DNA of 64,000 bases from CAVZCK01 sp963773735 (GTDB lineage: Bacteria; Pseudomonadota; Alphaproteobacteria; Rhizobiales; Rhodomicrobiaceae): assembly GCA_963773735.1 (NCBI GenBank), contig CAVZCK010000026.1, positions 7,957-71,956 on the forward strand. The letters run 5' to 3'. Of the stretch, positions 1-10,121 are shown one piece after another; within the stretch, counting starts at the first letter, position 1; each line of letters opens with the position of its first letter. The position numbers and the translations under genes are program-made. Below the pieces are notes generated by a model. The model made no database searches. It saw only the letters and a program-made list of their open reading frames with translations, and had not been told where the DNA came from.

Positions 1-1575
1 CCATTCCAGGCCGATGACGTTCCAGGGATTGGGACCGGCTGGGTCGCCATAGCGCATCGACCAGAACAGATAGATGAAGGGGAAAAGATAAGCGACACCG
101 AGAATGCTCGCCCCCACCGAGGACAGCACATGCAGCACCTGGAATTCCGGCGGATATTCGTGATAGCGGCGCGGCATGCCGAGATAGCCGAGAATGAATT
201 GCGGGAAGAAGGTCAGGTTGAAGCCGAAAAAGACGAAGATCGCCGACAGCCGTCCCCAGACGACCGGGTAGAGGCGACCAACCAGTTTCGGCCACCAATA
301 ATGCAGCGCGCCGAAATAGGCCGACACTGTGCCGCCGACCATGATGTAATGGAAATGGGCGAGGACGAAATAGGTGTCGTGCACATGCACGTCGACCGCC
401 AGCATCGCCAGGATCAGGCCAGTTAGGCCGCCGACAACGAACAGGCCGATGAAGCTCATGGCGAACAAGAAGGGCGGATCGAGCGAGATCTGGCCCTTAT
501 TGAGCGTCGCCGTCCAATTATAGACCTTGATCCCGGAGGGCACCGCTACGGCGAGGCTTAAAAATGAGAACACTGCGCTCGCATATATGGACTGGCCGGC
601 CACGAACATATGGTGGCCCCACACCAGAAAACCGATAATGGCAATGGCGATCGATGCGCCGGCCACGAATTTATAGCCGAAGACCGGCTTGCGGGCCGCT
701 GCCGCCACCAGCTCGCTGACTACGCCGAGCGCCGGCAGCACCATGATGTAGACGGCCGGGTGGCTGTAGAACCAGAACAGGTGCTGATAGAGGAGGGGAT
801 CGCCGCCGAGCTTGGGGTCGAAGATGCCGAGCCCGAACAGCCGTTCCGCCGCGATCAGCGCCAGCGTGATCGACAGCACCGGCGTCGCCAGCACCAGAAT
901 GATGGCGGTCGCATAGTGCGACCAGACGAAGAGTGGCAGCCGCCCCCAGGTCATGCCGGGGCAGCGCAGCTTGTGGATGGTGACGATGAAGTTGAGTCCG
1001 GTCATGATCGAGGAGAAGCCGACGATGAAAATGGCCGTGGCCGCGAGCACGACTTGGCCGTTGGCGAACATCGTGGATAGCGGCGTGTAGAAGGTCCAGC
1101 CGGTATCCACGCCTCCAGCGATCAGCACATAGACGGTGAATAAGCCGCCGAGCACATAGATGTACCAGCTGAGCAGGTTGAGCCGCGGAAAGGCGAGATC
1201 ACGCGCGCCGATCATCAGGGGAATGAGGAAATTGCCGAAGGTATTGGGGATGGAGGGGATCAGGAAGAACCACACCATGATCACCCCATGCAGGGTGAAC
1301 GCACGGTTATAGCCTTCGCTGGTGAGGAAATCGCCTTGGGGGGTCAAAAGCTCGATGCGGATCAGGGCGGCGGCGATGCCGCCGATGAAGAAAAAGACCG
1401 TCACCGAGATCAGATAGAGAATGGCGATCCGCTTGTGATCGGTGGTCAGAAGCCAGGATTTGAGCGTATGGCCGGCGCGCAGATAGCTCAGACGTTCGCT
1501 CTCGGTTTCGGAAAGGCCGGGATCGTCGAGGTTGGCCCGGTTGAGCTGATCGCGGGGAAGGCTTGCATCCGTCAT
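1..1575 (-). CDS. coxA: Cytochrome c oxidase subunit I, A2-type haem-copper oxidase (3' end outside window)
   Basis: Catalytic subunit of a terminal oxidase in the cytoplasmic membrane; it holds the low-spin haem and the haem-CuB centre that reduces O2. The minus-strand translation starts MTDASLPRDQ and shows the typical helices, including TTDHKRIAILY, LHGVIMVWFF and WSHYATAIILV. In helix VI the usual HPEVY glutamate is absent and the motif reads FYSHPAVY (about 755-775). The YSHPxV form defines the A2 subfamily of haem-copper oxidases, in which the Tyr-Ser pair replaces the D-channel glutamate. The ATG at 1575 overlaps the coxB stop in an ATGA. About 525 codons are visible and the C-terminus lies beyond position 1. 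It is the last visible gene of the act-cox operon. Confidence 0.95.
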   Translation of the reverse strand, partial: MTDASLPRDQLNRANLDDPGLSETESERLSYLRAGHTLKSWLLTTDHKRIAILYLISVTVFFFIGGIAAALIRIELLTPQGDFLTSEGYNRAFTLHGVIMVWFFLIPSIPNTFGNFLIPLMIGARDLAFPRLNLLSWYIYVLGGLFTVYVLIAGGVDTGWTFYTPLSTMFANGQVVLAATAIFIVGFSSIMTGLNFIVTIHKLRCPGMTWGRLPLFVWSHYATAIILVLATPVLSITLALIAAERLFGLGIFDPKLGGDPLLYQHLFWFYSHPAVYIMVLPALGVVSELVAAAARKPVFGYKFVAGASIAIAIIGFLVWGHHMFVAGQSIYASAVFSFLSLAVAVPSGIKVYNWTATLNKGQISLDPPFLFAMSFIGLFVVGGLTGLILAMLAVDVHVHDTYFVLAHFHYIMVGGTVSAYFGALHYWWPKLVGRLYPVVWGRLSAIFVFFGFNLTFFPQFILGYLGMPRRYHEYPPEFQVLHVLSSVGASILGVAYLFPFIYLFWSMRYGDPAGPNPWNVIGLEW

Positions 1576-2522
1576 CTGGCGCTCTCCGCCGGTTGCGTTC
1601 CCAGCGATTTGATATAGGCGACAAGTTTCAGCACGTCGTCCTCGCTGAGCACATTCTGAAAGGTCGGCATGATGTGCGGATAACCGGCTGCGATCTGCGA
1701 CTGCGGCAAGAGGATGCTGTCGCGGATATATTGCTCGTCCGCCTTCACGGTGGTTCCGTCCTCGAGCGCCACCATGCGTCCGTAAAGCCCTTCGAGCGGC
1801 GGCGCATGGACGGTGGATGACGGCCCGTGGCAGCCGCTGCAGCCATGGGCACGAAAGAGCGCCGCTCCTTCAGCGACGAGCGATTGGTCGATGCCGGATT
1901 GCCCGAGCCATCGCTGATAGTCGGCGCCGCTCATGACGATGAAGCGCCCGCCCATGCGGGCATGGTCGGTGCCGCAGAACTCGGCGCAAGTGAGCCAGTA
2001 ATCGCCGGGCTTGTCGGCGGTGAACCACAGCTCCGTGTAGCGGCCGGGAACGAGGTCCTGCTTAATCCGCAGCGCCGGGATGTAGAGGCTGTGGATCACG
2101 TCCTGCGACGCCATGATGAGCCTGACCGCCTCGCCCACAGGCACATGCAGCGTGTTGATCTCGCGCTGGCCGCCCGGATGTTGGAATTTCCACATCCATT
2201 GCTTGGAGACGACATCGATATCGAGCGCGCTGGCTGGCGGGCGATGAATATCGACGAAAAGCCGCGTCGCCCAGACATAGAAGCCCAGCATCAGCACGAA
2301 TGGGATGGCCGCCCAGGAGATCTCCAGCCAGATGCGGCTATTGACCTTGTGCTTGCGGTTGGCAGGTTTGCCGCGCCGGTATTTGAACGCAAACACCGTG
2401 ATCAGAATAAAGACCGGCGCCGAGAGCAGAACGATCAGCGCGGTGAAGCCGATCACCAGCATGTCGACCGAAGCGGCATGGCGAGAGGCGATTGCGGGCC
2501 AGAACGGGATGAAGCCGGTCAT
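1572..2522 (-). CDS. coxB: Cytochrome c oxidase subunit II with fused cytochrome c domain (caa3 type)
   Basis: A 316-residue subunit II that takes electrons and passes them through CuA to subunit I. It starts MTGFIPFWPA, has two N-terminal membrane helices (about residues 20-45 and 65-90), then a cupredoxin domain with the CuA ligand pattern CAEFCGTDHARM (about residues 180-192). After that comes a c-type cytochrome domain with haem motif CSGCH and a distal methionine region (PHIMPTF). A fused cytochrome c marks caa3-type oxidases. It overlaps the upstream SCO gene and downstream coxA by four bases each, so translation is probably coupled. Confidence 0.95.
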   Translation of the reverse strand: MTGFIPFWPAIASRHAASVDMLVIGFTALIVLLSAPVFILITVFAFKYRRGKPANRKHKVNSRIWLEISWAAIPFVLMLGFYVWATRLFVDIHRPPASALDIDVVSKQWMWKFQHPGGQREINTLHVPVGEAVRLIMASQDVIHSLYIPALRIKQDLVPGRYTELWFTADKPGDYWLTCAEFCGTDHARMGGRFIVMSGADYQRWLGQSGIDQSLVAEGAALFRAHGCSGCHGPSSTVHAPPLEGLYGRMVALEDGTTVKADEQYIRDSILLPQSQIAAGYPHIMPTFQNVLSEDDVLKLVAYIKSLGTQPAESAR

Positions 2523-3304
2523 GAGCGGCCGCCTTTCGGACGGCCTTCGCGCAGGAAAGCGAAGGCGACGAGCCCGAGCAGCAATGCCGCCGTCGCGCCG
2601 CCCGCAAAACGCAGCGCCGCCCAGATCGCCGGACCGTAGCGGCCGGTTTTGGGATCGTAGTGATAGCAGAGCAGGAGAAGCTGATCGCGCCAATCGCCGA
2701 GCTGGCCCCGACCGGCTTCGGTGAGTGCGAGCTTGAGATCCGTTGGGTCGGGCGCGAGGCCGTAAAGCCAGCGCGATAGGCGGCCGTCGGGCGTGAGCAC
2801 CGCCACGGCGGCGATATGCGCATATTGGCCAATGCTTTTGTCCCAGCCATAGCGATAGCCGAGCGCATCGGTGACAGCTCCGATATTCGCCGCCGTGCCA
2901 GTCAGGGCATGAACACCGACGGCAGAGAGTTTGGGATGGGCACGGTGCAGCTCGGCGAGCGAAGCGGCGGCGTCGGCCGGACCTTCCTTGGGATCGATTC
3001 CGAAGGCGATAACGATGAAATCCGCCCCCGGCCGGAAGCCTTGCGCGGCGATGGCATCCGCCAGTCCGGATAGCGTCACGCCGCAAATATTCGGACATTT
3101 ATGCAGCACCGGCGCGAGCACAATCGGCTTGCCACCGTCCGGTGCACCCAGCGTCACCGATGTTCCGATTTCATCCGTAAAAGGAAGATCGAGTGGCAGC
3201 TTTGCGCCGTGCCGCTCGTCGATCCCTGCCGATGCGAAGGGATCGAAGGCCATGGCCGGGCCACAGTTCAGCAGAATGAAGAGGAGCGCGAGGAGACGTG
3301 TCAT
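2519..3304 (-). CDS. SCO1/SenC family copper chaperone
   Basis: A 261-residue exported or membrane-anchored thioredoxin-fold protein of the SCO family, which helps load CuA of oxidase subunit II. An N-terminal signal segment (LLALLFILLNCGPAMA) is followed by the copper-binding CPNIC motif (CxxxC, near residue 74) and a later conserved His (YAHIAAV). A C-terminal membrane helix (about residues 233-252) is also visible, so the protein may be anchored at both ends. Its position directly before coxB, with ATGA overlaps on both sides, fits a role in assembling this oxidase. Confidence 0.92.
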   Translation of the reverse strand: MTRLLALLFILLNCGPAMAFDPFASAGIDERHGAKLPLDLPFTDEIGTSVTLGAPDGGKPIVLAPVLHKCPNICGVTLSGLADAIAAQGFRPGADFIVIAFGIDPKEGPADAAASLAELHRAHPKLSAVGVHALTGTAANIGAVTDALGYRYGWDKSIGQYAHIAAVAVLTPDGRLSRWLYGLAPDPTDLKLALTEAGRGQLGDWRDQLLLLCYHYDPKTGRYGPAIWAALRFAGGATAALLLGLVAFAFLREGRPKGGRS

Positions 3305-3712
3305 GGCGGCGGCTTCCCCGGATCCTGCCAGCCCTGCCGGGCGACGATCCGCATCGCCTCCTCGATCGGGATGCGGGCGCGGCCTGCGGCCTTGTCCACC
3401 CAGCCATGGCCTTGCAGCCGGCGCTCGGCTTGCGTCTCGAGTCGAACCCGGTCGGCAGGCGGCGAGATCTCGAGGCCCGGTTCGGGCGGCGATATGGGGT
3501 GGGCTTCGAGTGCCGTAACAGGCGGTTGCCTCTGCTCGCCCGACATCAGCTTCAGAATGCCCGCGACCAGCGCGCCAGACAGCAAGATCGAGGCGAAGAG
3601 ACCCAGCCCAGCATAAAGGACCGCGCGCGGCGAGACATCCCGCGTCTCATAGCGCGGTTTGCGTGCCTGGCCAGCAGCTTTCGGCGCGGAGCTTTCGGGG
3701 AGCGGCGGTCAT
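3301..3712 (-). CDS. Small single-helix membrane protein of the act-cox operon, frame broken near its start
   Basis: A protein of about 136 residues with one membrane helix (YAGLGLFASIALLSGALVAG) and a conserved-looking C-terminus (GWVDKAAGRARIPIEEAM). Proteins of this shape lie between actF and SCO genes in similar operons; I know no function. The conserved frame has no good start codon. The ATG at 3712, which overlaps the actF stop, sits in another frame and runs to a stop after 21 codons. Dropping one base near 3704 joins that ATG to the conserved frame, giving 137 codons including the stop. It is therefore either a sequencing insertion or a broken gene. Confidence 0.65.
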
Positions 3713-4746
3713 GAAGCTGCCTCCCGGTTGCTTCTTTGCTCGAGCATAAAAGCGGCGAAACGGAGTCCGGCAAGGGTCAGCAAGCCCAATCCGCCGAAAG
3801 CCAAAGCTGCAGCGGGCAGCGCAACTCTCAAGGACGTGTTGATGGTCGGCAAGACCAGCCAGAGGCATTCGAGCGCCTTGCCGGTCAGCACTGCGATCGC
3901 CAGGATGATGAGCCAGCGCCGGCTGCGCCGGATGGCCGAAAATAACAGCAGAAAGGCCGGAACCAGATGCAGCGCCCCGATCGCCTCTTCCACGGCCGAC
4001 CAAAGGCCCGCTGCGTGGCGCGCGTACCAGCTCACGCCTTGTGGCAGATTGCCGGACCAGATGATGACGTACTGCATGAATGCGACATAGGCCCAAAGCA
4101 GCAGTGCGGTGAGCAGCAGTCCCCCGAGCAGACCGATGCGTGTCGCCGGATCGTCTTCGAGCAAATGCAGAAAGATTAATAACGTGAGCGCGATGGTTAT
4201 CTGGATCGACAGCACATAGAGGCCGAAACCGGAGGAGTGGAATTCCGGGTCGAGCGACATCAGCCAATCGACGGCGAGGATGGTGTCGATGAGCATGAAG
4301 GCGATGAGGCCGGCCGACGCGACGGGACTGGACCAGGCCGGGCGCGTCAGCAGCAGATAGGCGATGAGGAGGAAAGCGGTGAAAGCCGCCACGCTGCGCG
4401 CCACGAAGAACCACGGCGCAAGATAGACGGCGCGTAGACCCGTTCTAGCCGGAACGTCCGGCCAGGGATAAAGAGCATCGGCACCCAACATCATCGGCAG
4501 CGCGGCGGCCACCGCGAGCGGCAGCAGCATCAACGCCGTCTCGGCTGGAAAGGCCAGCTCTCTGCCCCAGCCGCCCGGAATGAGGCGGATCATCATGACG
4601 AGGCCAAGCGCGCCGATCGGCAAGGCGCTCCAGAACACGAAACCGGCGAGCCAGCCCGCGAGCGCGGCTCGGGCGTCGGCAATCGCCATGAGCAGCGCCG
4701 CAGCCGCCATGCCAAGCCCGATTAACGCTGGCCACAGGCGGATCAT
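3709..4746 (-). CDS. actF: Alternative complex III membrane subunit ActF
   Basis: A 345-residue polytopic membrane protein starting MIRLWPALIG with about ten hydrophobic helices and short loops, as expected for ActF, the smaller quinol-facing NrfD-like subunit of alternative complex III. Conserved-looking stretches include LIPGGWGRELAFPAE and the segment LSLDPEFHSSGFGLY before a helix. ActF and ActC form the membrane core beside the peripheral actAB subunits. The gene overlaps actE upstream and the small membrane gene downstream by four bases. Identification rests on the helix pattern plus gene order. Confidence 0.88.
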   Translation of the reverse strand: MIRLWPALIGLGMAAAALLMAIADARAALAGWLAGFVFWSALPIGALGLVMMIRLIPGGWGRELAFPAETALMLLPLAVAAALPMMLGADALYPWPDVPARTGLRAVYLAPWFFVARSVAAFTAFLLIAYLLLTRPAWSSPVASAGLIAFMLIDTILAVDWLMSLDPEFHSSGFGLYVLSIQITIALTLLIFLHLLEDDPATRIGLLGGLLLTALLLWAYVAFMQYVIIWSGNLPQGVSWYARHAAGLWSAVEEAIGALHLVPAFLLLFSAIRRSRRWLIILAIAVLTGKALECLWLVLPTINTSLRVALPAAALAFGGLGLLTLAGLRFAAFMLEQRSNREAAS

Positions 4747-5273
4747 GGCGTTGCCTCCAGCTTGCGGCGCTCATCGTCCGAAAGCGAGGCGACCGGCGCG
4801 CTCTGGCTGAGCTGCAGCGCGCGGATATAGGCGGCGATCGCCCAGCGGTCGCTGGCCGAGACGCGGTCCGCATAGGAATACATCACCCCATGGCCATGGG
4901 TAATGACATCGACGAAATAGCGCGTGGGCGCCTCGCGCAGACGCTGAATATGAAAGCTGGGCGGGTGCGGAAATCCGCGGGCCGGTACTGTGCCATTGCC
5001 GTAACCGGCCTCATCATGACATGGCGTGCAGTAGATGCCGAAACGCTCGCGGCCGCGCTGCAGCAGCGCTTCGCTCATGGGCGGCGGGTCGGCAAGCGCC
5101 GCGGTCTCGGCAGCGTCGTCGCGTGCGACCGTTCCCTCCGGCGGCGATTGCAGCGAGGTGCCGTCGGGAAACAGCGTGCTCTTCTCATAATGGTCGTAGC
5201 GCGGCTGCTGGTTCATCTGATCGCAGGCGGACAAAGCAATGGCCAAAACGGCGATAAGGAGCAGGCGGTTCAT
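4743..5273 (-). CDS. actE: Alternative complex III monohaem cytochrome c lipoprotein ActE
   Basis: A 176-residue lipoprotein: signal peptide with lipobox LSAC (Cys at residue 17), then one c-type haem motif CTPCH near residue 82 and an axial methionine candidate in HGVMYSYADRVSASDRW. It is the mobile-facing cytochrome of the quinol-oxidising complex and probably hands electrons towards the caa3 oxidase encoded downstream. It overlaps actD upstream and actF downstream in ATGA junctions. Confidence 0.92.
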   Translation of the reverse strand: MNRLLLIAVLAIALSACDQMNQQPRYDHYEKSTLFPDGTSLQSPPEGTVARDDAAETAALADPPPMSEALLQRGRERFGIYCTPCHDEAGYGNGTVPARGFPHPPSFHIQRLREAPTRYFVDVITHGHGVMYSYADRVSASDRWAIAAYIRALQLSQSAPVASLSDDERRKLEATP

Positions 5274-5830
5274 TCCGGCTCCTCCGAATGCGGGACGATC
5301 TCGACGCGCAGCGGCTGCAGTCCTTCGAGAAATTCGCGCGTGCGATCGCGGTCGAAGCGCTCATCGTCGCCGAAGATGATGAGGAAGAATTTGTCCGAGG
5401 TCGCCAGATGGAACGCTTTTGCGCCGAACACAGGATGATTGAGGCGCGGCAGGCGATTGAGCGCGAACATGCCGAAAATTGCCGCGAGCACCGCGAACAG
5501 CACCATCAGCTCGAAGGTGATCAGCATGAAGGCCGGCGTCGAGATGAGTGGACGGTTGCCGATATTGATGGGGAAAGCGAGATTGGTATAGACCTGCATG
5601 CCAAAGCCGAGAGCGGCGCCGAAAATGCCGCTGGCCAGCGTCAAGAGCGGCACGCGGCGGTCGCTGAAACCGAGCGCTTCGGCCAGCCCTTCCACCGGGA
5701 AAGGCGTGTAAGCATCCATACGCCGGTAGCCTGCCTCGCGTGATCGTTCGACGCCTTGGAGCAGACGGCCGGTCCCGTCGAACTCGGCCAGCATCCCGAA
5801 GACCGGCGTGCGTGGCGTCGGTTCACGCAT
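5270..5830 (-). CDS. actD: Alternative complex III subunit ActD (DUF3341)
   Basis: A 186-residue DUF3341 protein. After a soluble start containing GYRRMDAYTPFPVEGL it has two membrane helices (about residues 60-80 and 97-122) and a C-terminal soluble part. ActD is a structural subunit that packs against ActC. Here it overlaps the actC stop by eight bases and the actE start by four. Confidence 0.92.
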   Translation of the reverse strand: MREPTPRTPVFGMLAEFDGTGRLLQGVERSREAGYRRMDAYTPFPVEGLAEALGFSDRRVPLLTLASGIFGAALGFGMQVYTNLAFPINIGNRPLISTPAFMLITFELMVLFAVLAAIFGMFALNRLPRLNHPVFGAKAFHLATSDKFFLIIFGDDERFDRDRTREFLEGLQPLRVEIVPHSEEPE

Positions 5831-7151
5831 CGCCTGGCGCCTTTCTTTCCTCGAACAGCGCCTCCTTGACCTCGAAAGCCGAGATCACCGGCAGGAAGCG
5901 CACAAACAGCAGGAACGGCACCAGGAACACGCCGAGCATCCCTGCGAACAGGCTCCATTCCCAGAAGCTCGCGTGATAGTCGCCCCAGGAGGAGACCAGG
6001 TAGTCCCGGTAAAGCGTGGTGACGAGCAGCATATAGCGCTCGAACCACATGCCGACCGTAACCGACAGGCTGATGAGGAAGAGGAGCAGCGGGTTGCGCC
6101 GCACGCTTCCCCACCAGAGCAATTGCAGCGGCAGGAAATTGGCAACGACCGCGCCCCAATAGCTCCAGGCATAGGCGCCGGTGAGCCGATCCATCAGTGT
6201 ACCGACATCCTGCTTGTCACCGCCATAGAGTGCGTCGAAGACTTCCGCCAGATAGCCGTAAGCGGTCATCAGACCGGTGGTGAGCAGCATCTTTCCGAGC
6301 AGGTCGAAATGCCTCTCAGTAACGAGTTCGCCGAGGCCGAGCGCATGGCGCAGCGTGACGGCGATCATCGAGACAACGGCGAATCCGGAAAAGGCGGCGC
6401 CTAGCACGAAATAGGGTGGGAACACGGTCGAGGTCCAGCCTGGGATCGGGCCGGCGGCGAAGAGCAACGATATTTCCGAATGCACGGAGACAACCAGCGG
6501 CACGGCGATGGCTGCAGTGAGGACGTAAGCCTGCCGCCAACGCGCCCAATGCCATGCCGAGCCGCGCCAGCCAAGCGCCGCAAGTCCATAGAGCACCTGC
6601 GGCAGGCGCTTCTTGGCGCGGTCGCGCGTCGCAGCCAGATCAGGAATGATGCCGATATACCAGAACAGCACCGAGACAGTCAGATAGGTGAGGACGGCGA
6701 AGAAGTCCCAGGTGAGCGGACTTCTGAATTGCGGCCAGACAGTCATGGTGTTGGGATAGGGCACGATCCAGTAGAAGAACCATGGGCGGCCAAGATGGAG
6801 GATGGGATAAAGCCCGGCGCAGATCACCGCGAACAGCGTCATCGCCTCGGCGAAGCGGTTGAGCGAATTACGCCAATTGGCGCTGAGCAGGAGAAGCATC
6901 GCTGAGATCAGCGTGCCGGCATGGCCGATGCCGAGAAACCAGATGTAATTGGCTATCGCCAGGCCCCAATTCACCGGGATGTTGTTGCCCCAGACGCCGA
7001 CGCCATACCAGAACAGCACGCCGGCCGAGATGAAGAAGGTTAGGAGCAGGAGAAGCGCGAGGCCGAAGCAGGTCCACCATGCTCCCGGCGCCGGAAACCG
7101 CAAGGGGATTCGGGTAACCTGCTCGGCGGCGGCGACGTAGCGGCCGGGCAT
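5823..7151 (-). CDS. actC: Alternative complex III quinol-binding membrane subunit ActC (NrfD/PsrC family)
   Basis: A 442-residue NrfD/PsrC-type membrane protein with about ten helices, containing family-like stretches such as GIGHAGTLISAMLLL and WFERYMLLVTTLYRDYL. It forms the quinol-oxidising site together with ActB. The start given is the ATG at 7151. An earlier ATG at 7173 overlaps the probable true actB stop in an ATGA, but lies in another frame. Removing one base near 7167 would give an N-terminus MTDAATQM continuous with this protein (449 residues), the more usual arrangement in this tightly overlapped operon. Confidence 0.92.
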   Translation of the reverse strand: MPGRYVAAAEQVTRIPLRFPAPGAWWTCFGLALLLLLTFFISAGVLFWYGVGVWGNNIPVNWGLAIANYIWFLGIGHAGTLISAMLLLLSANWRNSLNRFAEAMTLFAVICAGLYPILHLGRPWFFYWIVPYPNTMTVWPQFRSPLTWDFFAVLTYLTVSVLFWYIGIIPDLAATRDRAKKRLPQVLYGLAALGWRGSAWHWARWRQAYVLTAAIAVPLVVSVHSEISLLFAAGPIPGWTSTVFPPYFVLGAAFSGFAVVSMIAVTLRHALGLGELVTERHFDLLGKMLLTTGLMTAYGYLAEVFDALYGGDKQDVGTLMDRLTGAYAWSYWGAVVANFLPLQLLWWGSVRRNPLLLFLISLSVTVGMWFERYMLLVTTLYRDYLVSSWGDYHASFWEWSLFAGMLGVFLVPFLLFVRFLPVISAFEVKEALFEERKAPGDA

Positions 7152-7169
7152 CTGCGTGGCGGCGTCGCG

Positions 7170-10117
7170 TCATCCGGTTTCGCCCTCCCCGGCTTTCCGG
7201 CTTGGCGGCTCGATGCGGGCCAGATAGGTGGTGCGCGGCCAGGTGTTGACTTCCTCGAGCAGGCTGTAATCACGCGGGCTCGCCTTGCGGCGGCTCACCT
7301 GCCGTATTCGCATCGATGACGTCACCGAAGACGATCGCCTGGGTCGGGCAGGCCTGCTGGCAGGCGGTTATCGACCTCGCCGTCGCGGATGGCGCGGCCC
7401 TCGATCTCCGCCTGAATGCGCGCCTCGCTGATACGCTGGACGCAATAGGTGCATTTCTCCATCACGCCGCGGCTGCGCACCGTGACGTCGGGATTGCGCA
7501 TGGCGCGAACCGGCTCCGGATCATCGCTCGTATAGTCGAACCAGTTGAAATGCCGCACCTTGTAGGGGCAGTAGGAGGAGCAGGTGCGCGTGCCGATACA
7601 GCGGTTGTAGACCTGCAGATTGAGGCCGTCGAAACTGTGCACCGCGGCATTGACGGGGCAGCCCATCTCGCAGGGCGCCTGCTCGCAATGCATGCATGGC
7701 ACCGGCTGAAAATAGGATTTCGGCGCCGCCGGATCGCCTTCGTAATAATGGTCGATGCGCAGCCAATGCATTTCCCGGCCCTGTGCGACCAATTCCTTGC
7801 CGACGACGGCGATGTTGTTCTCCGCCATGCAGGCGACCACGCAGGCGTTGCAGCCGATACAGAGATCGAGGTCGATCGACATGCCCCAGGACGGGCTGTC
7901 CCATTTGCGTGGCGGATAGAAGCTCGGGGCGCGCTCCTTCGGCTGTTTGAGGACTTTCTCATCGCCGGCGGCCACGGTGCGGACGAAATCGAAACCGTCC
8001 ATCGCCTGATGCTGCTGAGTCGTGGCGAGCGTCAACTGCGCGCCGGTTCGGGTGACGGTTGCGCCTGTCTGATGCCACAGCGCGCCAAGGCGCTGCAGCG
8101 TAGCGGCATTGAAGCCCAGCCCCGAGCCGGTCCGCCCCGCGCGTTCGCGGCCATAGCCGAGCGCCAGCGCGATCGTGTGCGGCTCCTGGCCCGGCATGAT
8201 CCAGGCTGGGCCGGTGACGCTCGTGCCGCCAACTTCGAGGCGGAGCTCATCGCCATTGGCAATGCCGCGCTCCACGGCAAGCTGCGGGCTGATGGCGACG
8301 ACATTGTCCCAGGTCATCTTGGTGAGTGGCTTGGGCGTTTCCTGCAGCCAGGCATTGCTGGCGAAACGGCCGTCCCAAATAGTGGGATCGGGCCGCAGCA
8401 CGATACTCAGACCGTCCGCCTGCGGCATATCGGGAATGGTAATGTTGCGGTTGACGACGCTCGGCGTTACGAGCGGCATCGCACTGTCCGCCACAAAGCC
8501 GCGGCGCAGCGCATCGCGCCAGCGCGCATCGAAATCCTTGCCCCAGGCCGCGCGCCAGCCCGCCTGGACGAGGTCGCGGCTGTCCGCGCTGCTGCCGGTG
8601 AGAGCATCGAGAATGGCATGCGCCGAGCGCGCCCGGTAAAACGGCCGCACCAGAGGCTGGATGATGCTCACAGTGCCGTCGACAGCGCGGCAATCGCCCC
8701 AGCTCTCCAGTTCGTGCTGCAGCGGCAGATGCCAGTGGCTGAGGGCGGCGGTCTCGTCATAATGGGTGGCTGCATGAATGCGGAATTCCACCTTCTCCAT
8801 CGCCTCGCGGAAGCGTAGCCTAGCCGGCGCTGCATAAGCCGGGTTGCTGCCCAGCACCATCAGCGTGCTGACGCGGCCGCCCGCCATATCCTCGACGAGA
8901 GCCTCGAAGGATCGCGCGCCCTCGGGCGGCGACGCAATGACCGGCTCGGTGAAGCTGAGCGTCGTGCCGAAACTGCCGATCCGGTCATTCATCAGCAAGG
9001 CGAGCGCCTGAAGCGGCGCCTCATAATGGGCGCCGACAGCGATCAAGGCGCCGCCGTTATGAGCGTTCAACGCCGCCGCGGCCTCGTCGAGCCAGTGTTT
9101 CTCCGCTTCGGAAAAGGCGGGCTGTGCGCCCTGATCAATGCCGATGCGGGCGGCAAGGCCGCGGGCGAGGAGAGGGATGCGCAAATGCGACGCGATCAGC
9201 CGCTCTTCGGCCGCCGCGCCGGTGATCGACGGGGTAGGCTCGGCGATGAACATGCGGCTTTGGCCGGTCCCCTTCTGGAAGTTTTGCCGCCGGGCCGACC
9301 ATTGCCGCGCATTCACCGCCTGATGCGGGCCGGAGCCGACCAGGTCGTCGTCGAGGCTGACGATGATCTCGGCCCGATCGAGATGGAGCTGCTGAGCCAA
9401 TGGCCGTCCGAACACCATCTGTGCGGCCGCAAGGCGCGTATTCTCGTTCACCGCCTCGAACACATGCAAGCGTGCCTTCGGCCAGCGTGCGAGCAAATCG
9501 TTGATCTGGCGCAACAAGGTCGGTGAGGAGACCGCGCTGGTTAACAAACGAAATCCTTCGCCTTGAGCGCTGCCGGCCGCCTTGGCTCGCTCCCACAAGG
9601 CTGCATCGGCTGCATCCCAGCTCGCCGGCCTGCCCATATGATCGGGCGTCTGCGAACGATCTGGATCGTAGAGACCAAGCAGCGCGGCCTGCATGAAAAT
9701 GTCGGTCGCGCCGCGGAAGGCCGGATGGTCCGGATTGCCTTCGAGCTTCACCGGGCGTCCGTCCACGGTCTTGCCTAGAACCGGTTGCCCATAGCCGGCG
9801 AAGGTAATCGCGGTCGCATACCATTTCGGCTTGCCGAGAACGAGCGATTCCGGCGCATTCACATAAGGCAGGGCGGTTTCGTCAGGCTCGAAGCCGCATC
9901 CGGACAGTCCGGCGAGAGCGAGCGATGCCGCCATCACCTTCAGCATGGAGCGTCGGTCGATATTGGTTTCGCCCGGAGCAAGGCCGGGAAATTCTGCATC
10001 CAGAAAGGCGCAGAAATCCGGCGTGCCGGAAAGGTCGTCGAGGCTGCGCCAGAGAGCGCGGCCCGTCCGTCCGGCGAGCTTGGCGCGGATCTTGGGCGTT
10101 AGGCTCTCTCCCTTCAT
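7170..10117 (-). CDS. actB: Alternative complex III iron-sulfur / molybdopterin-like subunit ActB, with two frame breaks near the 3' end
   Basis: About 981 residues when restored. The N-terminus has a twin-arginine-like signal (RRSMLKVMAASLALAG), followed by a long domain related to molybdopterin oxidoreductases that in ActB carries no cofactor. The C-terminal third is a ferredoxin-like domain with Cys clusters CIGCNACVVAC, CMHCEQAPCEMGC, CIGTRTCSSYCPY and CTYC. The continuous frame ends at 7322 just before the last cluster. Removing one base near 7372 restores CQQACPTQAIVFGD, and one near 7299 restores DYSLLEEVNTWPRTTYLAR, which is typical of ActB ends, with a stop at 7170-7172. Both look like single-base insertions rather than loss of the gene. 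Confidence 0.9.
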
Positions 10118-10121
10118 CCGC

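Noticed and set aside
610..1080. Several plus-strand frames of over 100 codons opposite the act-cox operon
   Set aside because: Highly charged, Arg/Asp/Gln-rich shadow translations of conserved minus-strand genes.
1572..3098. A 508-codon frame as one protein including the coxB sequence
   Set aside because: The first 192 codons are a shadow of the SCO gene on the same strand; the true subunit II starts at the ATG at 2522.
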